Part shown: piece after piece, positions 1 through 12,160 of the stretch
How positions within the stretch are numbered: the first letter of the stretch is position 1
How the letters are laid out: every line of letters begins with the position of its first letter
Assembly (NCBI RefSeq): GCF_014805625.2
Contig: NW_023998462.1
Location: 35,911-99,910 of the forward strand
Direction: 5' to 3'
DNA from: Glossina fuscipes
Taxonomy: Eukaryota; Arthropoda; Insecta; Diptera; Glossinidae
DNA: 64,000 bases
Notes under the pieces: generated by a model
Told to the model about the DNA's origin: nothing
Databases searched by the model: none
The model's input: the letters and a program-made list of their open reading frames with translations, nothing else
Position numbers and translations under genes: made by a program

Positions 1-2670
1 CGCTTTGACATTCGTCTTTGTATTTCCTGAACAAGCTAGGTTTTTGTTAATCCTATCAAAGATGAATTGAAAAATGAAATCTACGTTCCAAGTGTACACA
101 CAGGAACCAAATAAAGTTACCGCGACCGAGAGTCTTATGCAAACATTGATCAGTTTCAGAGCAATTGATGGAGCCATGTCAAACGTTCTCACGTTCCAAA
201 TTCTCAAATTCCTCTCATTTTGCACACTACGCCATAATACGCATCTACCGCAAGGCAAGCAAGCACAACGCTAAATGCACCACTCAACAAATAACAGTTT
301 TTTGCTGATTCACAGATACACACCAGATATCAAAACAAAAAGTTATTTAGTTGGTTTGATAAATTAAATGGAATAACACAAGCACACTCGGCAACACGCA
401 CTTTATTTGTGCATTCTTTAGTATAATTTGGTATACATATACTCTGCATTTTTCACTTTCGTATTAAGCATGCTTTGCGTACTTTTTTTTTCAAAATCAG
501 TTTTTTACCAGTAATGTTTTTTTTATATTTATAACGAAATCTAAATTACGCCAGTGCAATCATAATGGAAAGGTAGAGTGAGAGAGAGAGAGGGAGAGAG
601 AATAAAAACGATTATAATGCTTCTCGTATTTACCACTCTTATTTTCTTATATTAATTACTGTGGACAGATATGTCTTTTTATAACGGAAAACTATTTTTC
701 GTTTTTATATCAAATTTTGATTTTATTTTCTCGGGTGTTATTTCTGAACTAAACCAAATACGATATTTGCTTACATACGTAAGCTACAATTAAAATTTAG
801 AAAATATTTAATTTACACAATATCAATAGTAATGTTGATTATAACAATAATGTCTTGTGGAGACGTTTTTACGTTCAAAAAATTTAAATCTTAACGTAAG
901 GTGGAAACGCTTTGCACCGGTGTATTCACGAGATTGCAACGAGTGTGTTTATGTGGCCTAGTTTTAACAAATTATATTATTTGTTTGCAAAAATTTTGAT
1001 TAGCGACTTCTCCACTTAAAAATAATAAAAAAATAGTACATCCAGTGCAAGCATGAATTCGATGGTTTTGATATTATCATGGAACACTCAAAATTCTTCT
1101 TCTTCCAAATTCTTTACTTTTGTTGTTTATTTGAAAAAATCTGCCGCCGAGCCCACCAAACAAGTTCAGAGGCTCATGGTAATGCTGTTCCATAATATCC
1201 CAATGGTCGGTTTTGGGTTCAACGATTTAAAAGTGGCCAAATGCCAATTTTTAGCTATTTGTTGCAAGGGTTGCCCAGTATACGCTGATGCGGCGCGAAC
1301 GGAAACTTGCGCAGCACCCAGATCACAGCAGACATAATGCCATCTGGTTAACGCTTCTTCAGATCGTTCATTATGGCCCGGCTGGCCAGCGAGTCCGCAA
1401 AAATAAAGATGTGTGAAAATGGGTCTGTGGGTGGATCGCTGAAAAGCCAATATAAGTTCTTTCGAACATAGAAAACGATGGAAATTATATTGATTAATAT
1501 ATATTTTCCACAATAAATGTCTTTTTCGTGTGAAAAAGTGATCAAAATATTAGCAAACGTCTAATAGTAGTTATTCAAACAATCTAAGAAGAAAATTCTT
1601 AAGTGCTTTGTAATAGCATGGTAAGAGCTCACTTTTCATTCCGGGTAGGTCATAACATTACATACGCTACAATCTACTGCATTATGTCATTTGATCAATC
1701 AACTCGAATAAACGGATTTCAATGAGAAAAGAAATCTTTTTTGATATAACTTTGTTAGCTGTTAATTCTTGACTGTTAATTCTGTTTCTGTATATATAAA
1801 TATTTATATTTAGGTATAAATACTTAATATTAAAGTTCTCTCTCTCTCTTTAATAGACTTGTGTTCGTTAGTGTTATAAATTTCAGCAATCTAAATTTCT
1901 TTTTTGAACATCATTATTTAATTCAAAACAAAATAGTTCTTATTTTTAAGAGCAAACTGGAGATTAGTGAACTTTTCTTAAACGTTTTTGTTAACTATTA
2001 CTTTGCTATGTTTTCTTTCTTGGTTTTCTTTGATTGTTGTTTTTAACATAGAAATAATTTTTAAGTATTTATTGCCGCTTGATTTTATCGTATTTATAAA
2101 AGATTATTTATGAAAAGTGTATTTTATAAATCTTCTTATTATTCCCATCACTGAGTGGTAGCTGGTACGCTCATTTTTATCAGAAAGTTACGGGTCGACG
2201 ACTACACCATGGTTAGTGATGACTTTCAATTATTGAAACCGTTCAAACTCTTAACAATTGTGGAAATTTATCGCATAGTACTGTAAAGGTCCTATCGAAC
2301 AGCAAGCCGCTACTGCTGTTTTTATTGCTAACTGGCCAAGATAAGGCGTGAAGACACTTCGCGTTCTACCAAATGGTATTACTAATAGGGCTGATGTTAA
2401 GATGAATGAGTCCCCTCCGTTTCCCTGATCTTAACGTAATCGCTCCACCAATCCACCTAGTGGCCAACGGTGTTACAACTTTTACTGCAGAAAAGCAAGC
2501 TTTGATCAGGAGGGGGCTGAAAAGTTTGTATGGAGTTGCTGATTGGTCCGTCATTCGAGCTGCTTGTTGATCCATCCAATATGGATTGCCCATCAATTAT
2601 AGATAGTTTCAGTAATATCAAGTCTAATTATCTGGTGATTAACAAGGGTCAAAGGAGTGACATACAGTTG
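1..2670. other. AT-rich DNA without recognised genes
   Basis: I find no coding stretch with recognisable homology, no splice-bounded exon and no RNA gene here. The short open frames are those expected by chance in AT-rich DNA. Visible simple sequence includes a purine (GA)n tract near 571-601 and a (CT)n tract near 1838-1850. The frame at 2366-2596 (minus) has a non-repetitive look but matches no family I know. Confidence 0.5.
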
Positions 2671-2991
2671 TCACGGGCCTAGCTCAGCTTTCGGTAGAGC
2701 GGTTAATGTATTTGACCTGGCATGCTGGGCCGCATGACAATGAGAGAAACTAAAAAAGGAAATTGCAAATTAAGAAAGATTTGATCCTGGAAAAACGGTG
2801 TAAGTCCGTTTATCAGTTCTATTGTCCGCACAGTACGTTGGACGGTTTTAGTCCGTCTGTCACTGTTCCCAGTCCCCCTATCCACACTCGCGCGTACACC
2901 TGACCATACCCTCACTACAGCGGTGGTATATTCTACTTAATCACTCTTTCTTTTCATTGGCTAAACAATATTAACTACACTGGTTACTCAC

Positions 2992-3685
2992 CATTGCTGG
3001 CATTTGAATAACGTACAATAATACCTGACTGGTGAGAGTGGAAGTTTCCCAAAACAGATGTAACTTCTTCGGGGGGGGACATCCGATGGTTGCTCCAGTT
3101 GCTGAGGTTTTGCAGAAAGCGGATGAGAGAGGAATACCCACAATATGACCATCACTACTGCCGAAAATTGGTGTTGTATTAGTTGAGGTGCTACCGCCCG
3201 TTAGATGCTCGGATTTGGAACTCAGTTTAGGTGTGGGAAACGCAACATTGGCAGGGTTGTTGGTTTCATTGCTGGTGGAATGGCAAACGCTGCCGCTATT
3301 GTTAGTAATTGTGTTGAAATTCGAATTGTGTTTGCTGTGGCAAGCTGTAGAATTGTTTGTTGCTGTAGCTTTGGGATTTACGTTGCTGTTAAAATTTGAA
3401 TTCCCATTAAAACTTGCTAAGCTTGTTGATACTACAGTTGCTGTGGTAGTCACTATACTCTGACCATTATTGCTGGAAATTGCTTGGCCTGCCGTTGTTG
3501 ATGCACATCGCGTGGGGAACTCCAATGGATTAATACTGATATTTGCAGCCCCTAGAGTGGTATTGAGATAACGGGTATCCTGTAAGCTGTTGCTAAAACT
3601 TCGATCGTTACTACTTAATTTTGGTGACCCACTGAATGACTTTCCCCTGCTTCGCTCAGTACAACTGAAGCAGCATTCCCGCATT
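2992..3685 (-). CDS. Candidate internal exon, Ser/Thr/Asn-rich protein
   Basis: The minus strand is open for about 230 codons, ending next to a good donor (ATG|GTGAGT, exon end 2992) and starting next to an acceptor (CCTTAG, exon start 3685). The product opens with a Cys-rich stretch (MRECCFSCTERSRGKS). A long low-complexity region of Asn, Ser and Thr follows, as is common in fly regulatory proteins, then a Gly/Pro/Lys segment (CPPPKKLHLFW). I do not recognise the gene. The upstream sequence at about 3804-3850 ends in a GTAAGT-like donor and could be the preceding exon, but its frame contains a stop in the matching phase. The exon is therefore plausible rather than shown; open plus-strand frames across the same DNA are shadows of the low-complexity code. 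Confidence 0.4.
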
Positions 3686-3689
3686 CTAA

Positions 3690-6600
3690 GGTCGGTACTT
3701 TAAATACAAATTTCGCGACCTTCATAACCTTCACTATAGGCCTTTTCCTTTTCGTAATAAAACATCCATAGAACCAAACAACGCAAAAACTATCACTTAC
3801 ATGACTCGCCACAGCCGTCACATAGTTGAACAAAAAGTACCGTTTATGACATAGGGACCATACACATATATCAACTATTTCTTTCGTTTTCCTTCCTTTC
3901 TTTCCTTTTTTTTTTCTTTTATTCCGCATAATTATGGATTTAAAACCAAATTGTCCTGGTTTTTAACAACAATAGCAAAAGAGTGACTTTTTTTCTCATT
4001 TTTATTTCGTTCACAAGGCAAAGACAATTTTTAGGTTTTCTTGGGAGATTTTGTTATTCATTTCTCAATATTTCTTTTTTCCAATCTTTTTGACTTATAA
4101 TTTATATATTTAAAATTATAGTTTTTTTTTCCTTTTTTGTTGCTTTGTTCCTAATTTTAAAATAACATTAGGTGATTTATGCAGCTAAAAATTTTTTTTT
4201 TTTTTAAACACATACGACCATATAAACAGAAAAATGCACAAACTCTACATAAAATGTGTAAAACTGTAGAAAAGCATTCAAAGGATTCACAGGTAGGAAA
4301 ACGCGTAATGTACACATAGGATAGAAACCTAAAGGAAAAAAAAAGGTGTCGAAGAAAAATATTGTAAGCGTAGCGAGCCTAGCACTCACATATGTAACGG
4401 TTAACAAATCAGGCGATTTGGTACCTAGAGCAGCAATGACAGTGAAACGAACAGAAGAATAGGCGTACAAGCAAGCATAGCGAGTCTAGCACTCGCATAC
4501 CTAACGGGCAACAAATCACGCAATTTGGTACCTGGGTCAACACTACACAAATTCATGTTGAACAGGGCAATAGAACAAGCAGAAGGTTAGGGATATGAAC
4601 AAGCATAGCAATAGGATAGACATAAGCTGGCACGAAAGAGAGTATTAGTGCTAAGTTATGTATAAGTAATTTCATGCAAGTCGGAACTGAGGTTGCGGCA
4701 GTAAGTCTGTCAAACACGCCGAAGTCAACCTAAACTAAACAAACGTATAAGTACATTATCTCAAAGGGAAATCTTCCGCACATAACCTACATCGTATCGA
4801 ATATCCTGATTGGGGCACTGCACGCAGTAATTTTCTAATACAATTATATAATTTAATGCAATGCTCATTAGAAAAATTTACTAATACACGTTAACGATAT
4901 ATCAGCGCATATTAGAGCTAAAGTTTTACGAATATGACAACACAGCGTCTTGCCTGACTTCCTTTAGACTTTCTCCATTTCTATAATTGGTTATATGACA
5001 TTAAAACAAATTATATTGCTTGACAGTGGGACGGAAGAGCTCTTTTACGAATTGAAACTTTGAAGCGTTTAATAAGCGCGACAGCCAAAAGCAGAAGGTT
5101 TGTTTCCAAAAACAGTGAAATGAAAACTAAAAATACTTATAACATGCATCTTTTTTTAGATCCTGACGAAGACTTTCAGTTACTGGAAATATCGTGGTGT
5201 ACATGCGAAGCATAACTGTAGCTCGTAATCATCTTCCAAAATTTCGTCGCCATTTTGCTTTTCTAACTAAAATAGTTTCAACGAAGTTCTATTAAAACAT
5301 AAGGAAATAACTGCGTCATGAGCATGCAACGCTCTCTGTCAAAGCTTTCTAAATTGAAGAATTTGTACCACCAAAGTATGAAGGCACTTTGGTTGTGGTT
5401 TAATTCATATTTTACGATCGAGTACGCTTTGGTACTAAAAAATTTTGCGAAGTTTGTTTTACTCAACCAAATAAACAAGAAAAAATTAAATTGAAATTTT
5501 CCAAATTTTTCAGATATTTGATGTGGTCGTACTGTCCATCATGAATACGTCTTTTTTTACAGTTACCTTAGGTAAATTATAAAAAAAGTACAAGGAGGAA
5601 GTGTCTAATGCGCACAAAAGCTTGGTACGTTTGGACTTCATTTAGTTACATCAGTCTCTCTACCTAAACCCCAAATTATCATTATCATCAATTTCTCTAA
5701 TAACGATTATGGATCTAATTTTAATGTAACTAGTCAAATTTATTTTCAAACAAACCAAAAAAAAAAAAAATTATAATAATGAAAATAGTATTACGTTTTA
5801 GACCTCCTTTCAGATCATAAACGAGTACAAAGATAAATAATACATTTTTTTCATCGTGGAAGGATTGCCAAATCTTGTACATGTTTGAGGCATAGCTTTT
5901 CGCTCACATAAATATTTTCTTGAAAACTTAGCCTTCACCTAGAAACAATATTTGTGCGAGCGTTACGTCTTTTTAACACACCAGCCACTCCAAAAACTAT
6001 TTTGGAAAAATCTTCAGCAAATCATTTATCTGCAGTTGCGGCGGTCGAAAAAGCAAGAATTGCTATTTTTGAAAACCTCAGAGGCCACACCCGCCACACC
6101 CACACCTATTGGACAACGGAGCTCTAGACAACGTAGTGCAACCGCAGACAGCTAACGTAAATCCATTTACACCAGAAAGTAAGTTTATCGCCTTTATTAT
6201 AGAACTTTAATATATAAGTGGTAACGCACATTGTCTCATAACTTTGATGGCTCACTAATGGTTCGCTACTATCATTTGATGAATCGTCGTTGGTAGCCAA
6301 CTCTACATCATATTGAAAACCTGTTTCCGTTACATCGATTAACTTATTTGATTCAAACCATCTCAAACAAATTCCCTTCTGTTTAGCATTTACTGCGGCA
6401 AGGATAATTTACGCAATTAATTAAAGTATTGGATCGTTCGAGTAAGTATGAGCAATAAAGGAAAAGATATCCGTTTTTAAACGGTGTCTTTGTTTCTTTT
6501 CAGAAAACGTGCTTTGAATGAAGTATACATTCCAATGATTTAGTTCACATGGATTTAAAATCAGAAAATATGTTCTTCCCAAAAATACCTTCAGCGCGTA

Positions 6601-7220
6601 AATTGCCAATGCCACCAAGTGGTTCGAGACAACCGGACCCATAAACATTGTTCTTTGGCAATTAAGAATTTTATTTTCCTAATTTTTCTTCTAACAAGAC
6701 CATGTAAGAGTTTTTATTATTAAATTGTAAATATTTATGCCGTTATTTTTTAAATAAATATTTATAGTATTAAAACAGAGAAAAAAAGGACAAAAAATTC
6801 TTAAATTCGAAATCGTCATGAATGCGCCATAAACATTATATAGGTAACATGTCCGTCCGTACAAATGTCTACTCCAAGCAGTGAATCTGGCTTGTCCCCA
6901 CATGTCTTATTTTTACTGATTACCAGATGATCACCCCCCTCCCGCACAAACTGTTGACAAGACAAGATTCATATAAGAAGATATAAACTTTTGATAAAAT
7001 GTACAAAAGTACATGGAACATACATCATCACCGAAGAATAAGGAAATATAGTAAAAGCTCCTTATTCGCGGTGTATACATTCCATAAAAATGACGCGAAT
7101 ACAGAAACCGTGAATACGGAATGGTAATTTATATGGGATTATAGGGGATAAGTTCCTAGATGACAAAATAAAAAAAAATAAAATATATGCAAAAATCAAT
7201 TTAATTGAAGTTTTTGAACA
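3690..7220. other. Intergenic or intronic AT-rich DNA
   Basis: No recognised gene lies here. It holds homopolymer T/A tracts (for example near 4190-4205 and 5757-5770) and a 107-base tandem duplication listed separately. The minus-strand frame at 6124-6366 (acidic, Asn/Asp/Ser-rich) is not assignable; it could belong to the pogo-like remnant further right, but nothing in it is diagnostic. Confidence 0.45.
4366..4580. repeat. 107-base tandem duplication
   Basis: Two diverged copies of a unit of about 107 bases follow each other. The shared words TAGCGAG.CTAGCACTC and CAATTTGGTACCT (first copy: CGATTTGGTACCT) recur at the same spacing (4371 and 4478). The second copy is degraded at its right end. 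Confidence 0.6.
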
Positions 7221-7235
7221 TTTTGATTAATTATC

Positions 7236-7545
7236 TTAAGGCTTTGATCTTAATGGTTTGAAGAATTTTGTAAGTTTCTCCTGCTTGGCAGTTTTTAGAA
7301 GCTCCTTCAATTCACACTGATACGTAGCAGTTGCATTAGCAATTGGCCTCTTAAAAATAAGACTTTATTCCAATGTTCATAAAGAAATCGCCAAGCTCAT
7401 TTGCCATTCTTAAACCTTCACTAAGACTTTTCAAATTAAATGTCACGTTTTCAGTGTTAGCTGAAGCCTCTTCTGCAATGGGCGGTGAATTTAACATATC
7501 CTCCAGGCCGGTTTCAGTCAAATCTTCATCTTGCGATTCAGGCAA
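7236..7545 (-). pseudogene. pogo/Tigger-like transposase C-terminal remnant
   Basis: Two minus-strand frames together look like the end of a pogo/Tigger transposase. The first (7351-7545) is acidic, then carries a helical stretch with LKSLSEGLRMANELGDFF. After a frame break, the second (7345 to a stop at 7236) reads a Lys-rich tail with AKQEKLTKFFKP. This tail fits the PCNA-binding pattern Q-x-x-[ILM]-x-x-F-F, and pogo-family transposases are known to end in such a box. Beyond the stop, at about 7049-7110, there is a sequence (AGTAAAAGCTCCTTATTCGC) of the style of pogo/Tigger terminal inverted repeats. No partner repeat is visible upstream and the catalytic DDD domain is missing, so this is a truncated dead copy. 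Confidence 0.5.
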
Positions 7546-7559
7546 CCGAATCCCTCTCG

Positions 7560-8540
7560 TCCTATTTAAACGGTATAAAAGGTATATATATGAAATGTAT
7601 GAAATGTATAAAACACATACAAACTTACAAACTCCATATAAAAGTAAAAAAAAAACGGGAATAGCTCGTTAATAGTTGTTGCTAATTTTAAACAATCCAC
7701 CGTCATCGGCTACTCACAAACAAATGGGCGTATTCTGTTGCCTGCTAAAACTCTATATGTCGCTATTGATATATATATTATCATTTGCATTGCCGTAACT
7801 GTTTCCATCAATTCGCAATGAAGTTTCTAAACATTGTCGAGGGATGTACAAGTATTCTCTTTTTTGACTGCGGTTCTATTTTCAGCTTTGCTTAAGAATT
7901 TTTGTTGCTTCTTCTGCTGCTTAGCTAACATTACACCTTTGAACAACTCGATTCTTAACAACTCTTTTGCTTAAAAGTTTTTTTAACTTATAATTCCTTT
8001 TTTGTTTATTCAGTGCGTGACGTCTTTGCAATTGGATTTTTGTGCAATTGGCTTTATTTGATTGTTTGTGTATGCGTTGCTGTTTGTGTTCTGTGCTTTG
8101 TATGTTTTGTTTAGAATTTTTAATTCTCTCCCATTCACTTTCCTTGTTTGTTTTTCTTTCTCTCATTAAACATTTATTATTTTTGTCGTAGGCTACACTT
8201 TTTTGTCGTAAACTATATTATTTTTGTTGTAAGCTGTACTATTTTTGTCGTAGGCTATACTTTTTTGTCGTAGGCTATACTGACCTCATTTAGCCAATTA
8301 GAAGAGCTTTTCTGTTTCCTTCAATTATTCTACGGGCTCGCTACGATTATTTAAAAACAACGCAAAGAGTGACCTGCGTGTGATAATGTTTGTAATGGCA
8401 TAAAAAATAACTATACAGACAATAGCAGATATAATTAAAAACATTACTTTAGCCACAGATGGCCTAATTTAATTATTTTAATTAATTTATGGACTCAATA
8501 CACTTGTAAACGCACACAGCCTAGTACATGTATGTATGTA
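7560..8540. other. Intergenic AT-rich DNA
   Basis: No recognised gene. The basic minus-strand frame at 7921-8166 is low complexity (Lys/Gln/Asn/Arg) and I treat it as chance. A short tandem array at 8178-8281 is listed separately. Confidence 0.45.
8178..8281. repeat. Five-unit tandem array, about 20-21 bases per unit
   Basis: Five successive units share the core TTTTTGTCGTAGGCTATA with small variations (GTTGTAAGC, GTCGTAAAC). The spacing alternates between 20 and 21 bases. Confidence 0.75.
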
Positions 8541-8566
8541 GTGGAACAAGTGAGCGCGACTTCGAC

Positions 8567-8574
8567 TATAAAAG
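8567..8574 (+). promoter_or_regulatory. Possible TATA box
   Basis: TATAAAAG lies in a locally GC-richer context, about 100 bases upstream of the 69-base tandem array. The arrangement of TATA box, short leader and repeats resembles an LTR or 5' leader of a mobile element. No ORF follows, so a role is inference only. Confidence 0.3.
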
Positions 8575-8670
8575 AGCGTTGCATCACACGAAATCTTTCA
8601 ATTGTGTCATAGCCGCCTAAGATAAGTGTTCACAGACAATTTGACAAGTTGACCTTTAAGAGTAGTTTTT

Positions 8671-8897
8671 CTGACTTTACGGATAGGGGATGTGCTCGCT
8701 AGCTGTTAGTCATCATCCCTGAAGGACTTTTCAGTACTACTGACTTTACGGATAGGGGATGTACTGGCTAATTGTTAGTCGCCGTCCCTGAAGGACCTTT
8801 TAGGACTACCGACTTTACGGATAGGGGATGTGCTGGCTGGCTGTTAGTCACCATCCCTGAAAAACCTTTTAGGACTACTGACTTTACGGATAGACAA
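8671..8897. repeat. 69-base tandem repeat, 3.3 copies
   Basis: The word CTGACTTTACGGATAGGGGA starts at 8671 and 8740, again with one change (CCGACTT) at 8809, and at 8878 as a partial fourth unit. The period is exactly 69 each time. Units differ by a few substitutions, for example in the GTTAGTC..CATCCCTGAA segment. Confidence 0.9.
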
Positions 8898-8899
8898 AC

Positions 8900-9770
8900 C
8901 GTTAGCCCAGGGAGCCAAGGCAGTCAAAACATAAAAAATTAATAAGATAAAAAATTCAGTACAGCTGGATTCCAATAAGCATAAAACGTCTAGGTTTCCC
9001 ACGTTAATACATTTTCTTTTCTGTTTTTCTTTTCTTGTTTATTTATACATACATTTTATTTCTTTACTTCTCCTTATATATTTTGTATTAGTTTTAAAAA
9101 TAATTAGTATAAGATTTACTTGTAGTTGTTAATTGAAATCAGCTCCTAATCTATTTTAGCTGAGTGTAATTTATAAGGAAATAAATAAAATAATAAATTA
9201 CCATGTATTGCATCTTCCTCAATTAGCGGTTATTAATATAATTTAGAACCGTTTGATATATTTTCTAACGTTTATTTTAATACTCTACTCTTAATGCTCT
9301 GCTGCTCTGAAACTCTAGTGTTTGCCTGATCTAGGGAGTATACCAAAGTCCGTCTTAAGATGTTACGCTAGTATTGAACACATTCCTTTAACATTCTTAT
9401 TCAACTCTTGCAATAATATTTTCCTGAATTGTGAAAAGTTTTCCTTTTAATTCACTTTTATACAGGCGACGCTGAAATCAATGCTTAAAATTATAAAGGG
9501 ATCGGTAAATCTCTTTTTGTAATGAACAAACTCCGAGAGTCACTGACGTCTATTTTATCGTCCTCTCAAGATGATTTCATTAGAGATAGGTTTACTGTTA
9601 CCTACGGTACCTACTATATGGAAATTATTTGCGTGAACTTTCTGAATATAAGCAAAGAGATTTTATTTACAAACATTTCTCTAAGGGTTACATAAAATGC
9701 ACTGTACTTGTTTCCCCGAAAATTTGGTTGCATGGTTTAAGGCTTATATAAGTAGCCGTACACAACATAT
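8900..9770. other. AT-rich DNA left of LTR element A
   Basis: I see no gene. A polypyrimidine-rich patch lies around 9010-9070 and a degraded coding-like patch around 9540-9720 that I cannot assign. Confidence 0.4.
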
Positions 9771-10186
9771 TGTGAGGACCCAAAGTCGTCCCTCGTATTG
9801 GCGTCACGGATTCTCCGTCTCTGGTGAGGGGAAGGAAGTGCTAGGTTAAGGTAGTATAGGAATGGAATAAGAATAGATTAAGATAGGATAGAAATAGACT
9901 AAGAATAGAATAAGATAGGATAGGAACAGCATAAAAATAGAATAGAGTAGAATAGGCTAGTTTTAGTTCTAGTTGAGGGAGTCGAGAGTAGATTCTCGAG
10001 TAGAGAAGTCGTGTTTTAGAGTCGAGAGCAGACCCTCAGTAAATCGCGTGTTAATGGTAAGATAAAGTGAATAAAACAATGATGGAATAAATGAAGAGTC
10101 TTTGTAAATATAAATTTCTTGCGTGTTATCTTCCCTAGGCCGCTGAGCTGCCCCAGCCTTAGGAAATGGCACGAAACGTCTTTGCA
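9771..10186 (+). repeat. 5' LTR of element A
   Basis: This begins TGTGAGGACC, carries a run of degenerate GAATAGAATAAGA-type repeats (about 9860-9960), then a segment with CTCGAG, and ends CGTCTTTGCA. The same order of blocks is seen in the 3' LTR at 19822-20270. Just downstream, TGGTTCCCGAGC (10188) could be the primer binding site, since it starts with TGG, but I cannot name the tRNA. Confidence 0.85.
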
Positions 10187-12160
10187 AGTGGTTCCCGAGC
10201 TGAAGTTTCCAAAACGAGAGTGAAGTGCAGTGAAAAAACAGAGACGCAGAAGAAGAGTCGATATCACCATTAAGCAAAAATAAAGTTTTCATGTTAAAGC
10301 ATGCAAAAGAAACAAAAAATAGCATTGCACAAACAAAAGAAAATAGTCAAAAAAAACAAAAACAAAACAAAAAACATGCTCGTGAACATTAAAATAGAAA
10401 AAAAAAAAAACAAAGAAGCGTTCAATTTTGACTTTGCGTCTGAAAAAAAAAGAAAATTGCTTAATTTTGGTATATAATGCAAATACCAAAATAAGAAATT
10501 CACAAAACTAACATTTTTTACGTACAAGGCAATAACAGTTTCTTAGCATTAGAAAAATGAAGTGCATAATATCTACTAACTGACTATACGTTTAAACAAA
10601 GAAAAATAAAACCGAAAAGAAAACAAGCAGCACTTAATTCATCGAACATAACGGATGGAATGAACTTTGCATAAATTGCATACAAAGGCATCCACACACA
10701 CGACATCGCTAAGAACAATCACAGAACCTGAAAAACATATAAAATTGAGCATGCAACAGCAACGACAGGCTGTTCACTAAGTTGTATCCTTCGGTTCAAC
10801 TTTACCATATAAAAGAGACGTCTTTATTTATTTATTTTTTTTTTTTTCATTTTTATTTTTATTTATGAGTTTTATTTTGTTTTCTTTCGTTTTCATGTGA
10901 ATGAAATACCCTATATCATAGCTTAGTACACTTGGTTGTTTAACCTAAAATCATCATTTCGTTTGTTAGGCTTACTCTCAGATGCGATCAAATTTGTACG
11001 CTTATTTTCAGATGCTTCCGAATTCTTAGTTGTTTTTCAATTAAACAGGCGGTTGTTTACATATACAGACTGACTTTTGCAATTATTCTCATTTGTAAAC
11101 AAACACAGACCGGCTCTTTGAATTATTTTCAGTTGTAGATAGTTTTTTTAAAAAACAACCAGAGCTCGTACATCTACAGTCAGGCTTATTTCTTATCATG
11201 AGAACCTTTATATTCAAAGCAGTGCAAAGAATATAAAGCAAAGTAACTGAAGTGCATGAGGAAAAAAGTAAAGAAATACGAAAAGCAACTATAATTTGAA
11301 CACATAGATCTGGCTACGAATCAATTATAATATCGACAGCAAGTATCATAACAGTTAGAAGTTACGAGAGCAAAATTTATTTTGCTGCATATTTTTTTAT
11401 GAATGCCTTTTCTAACTTCTTCTGAGAGTAAAATCTACTTTAGTAGTAGCGCCGTATTCGTTACATAGACAATCTCTATACTTCTCTTATTCTTACTGCT
11501 TTTTTAGGTACGGTAATGTTGTTATAAACTTGTTGTTGTCGCCTCTGTCGCCTCATTTTATTCGCTCATTTAATCAGTCTCTTAAGTCGCCAAATTTATA
11601 TGAAGAAATTGTATGTAGACTCGCTCATTTACTTACTCTCTAAAGTAACAAAATTCGAAGTTCGCTCATTTAGTTACTCTCTAAAGTAACAAAATTCAAA
11701 GTTATTTTACCTTTTTTTTACGTAGGCAGAGAGAGATTTTTGTCACTTCAACACCTTGAATAAAAGTAAAATCCCTAATAAATAATACATAAACATACAT
11801 AGACTTCTTCCGCCATCTTGACGTTTATGTAAAGCATTTTTTTTTTTTGTTTATTATGTCCGATTAAAATCAATGGAAAATATATAAACATGCCTGGAAA
11901 GTATATTTCATATTTTGTTCAATATTTACCGTAAAAAGATTCAACTGCCTTAAAACTATATTTACAAACAAATCTCAAAGCCCACACAAACGTGTGTATA
12001 TAGACAGAAAAAATTTGGAATATATAAAAACAAATAAAGCGTTTTGTAATCGGAAATCGACATCATTTGCGATCCCATAAGAGCCTGTGTTAAATCAAAT
12101 ACCGCAATGTGCTCGCCGCAAAAAACCCGCTGCGCCGAATACGGCCAATTGAAGAGAGAG
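10187..12160 (+). other. Long non-coding leader of element A, part 1
   Basis: A-rich leader without ORFs of note. Blocks align with the leader of copy B: AAAACGAGAGTGAAGTG near 10210 with AAAACGGGAGTGAAGTG near 30890, and ACCGCAATGTGCTCGCCGC near 12102 with ACCGCAATGTCGTCGCCGC near 31520. Confidence 0.65.

Noticed and set aside
1053..1513. Overlapping ORFs on both strands as a gene
   Set aside because: No family match, no splice sites, and the two frames overlap on opposite strands; one region is GC-richer but not otherwise gene-like.
3188..3463. Plus-strand hydrophobic ORFs
   Set aside because: They are the antisense shadow of the Asn/Ser/Thr-rich minus-strand frame.
8671..8897. Regular repeats as a possible CRISPR array
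   Set aside because: The units abut without unique spacers, the whole 69-base unit repeats, and the window is eukaryotic.
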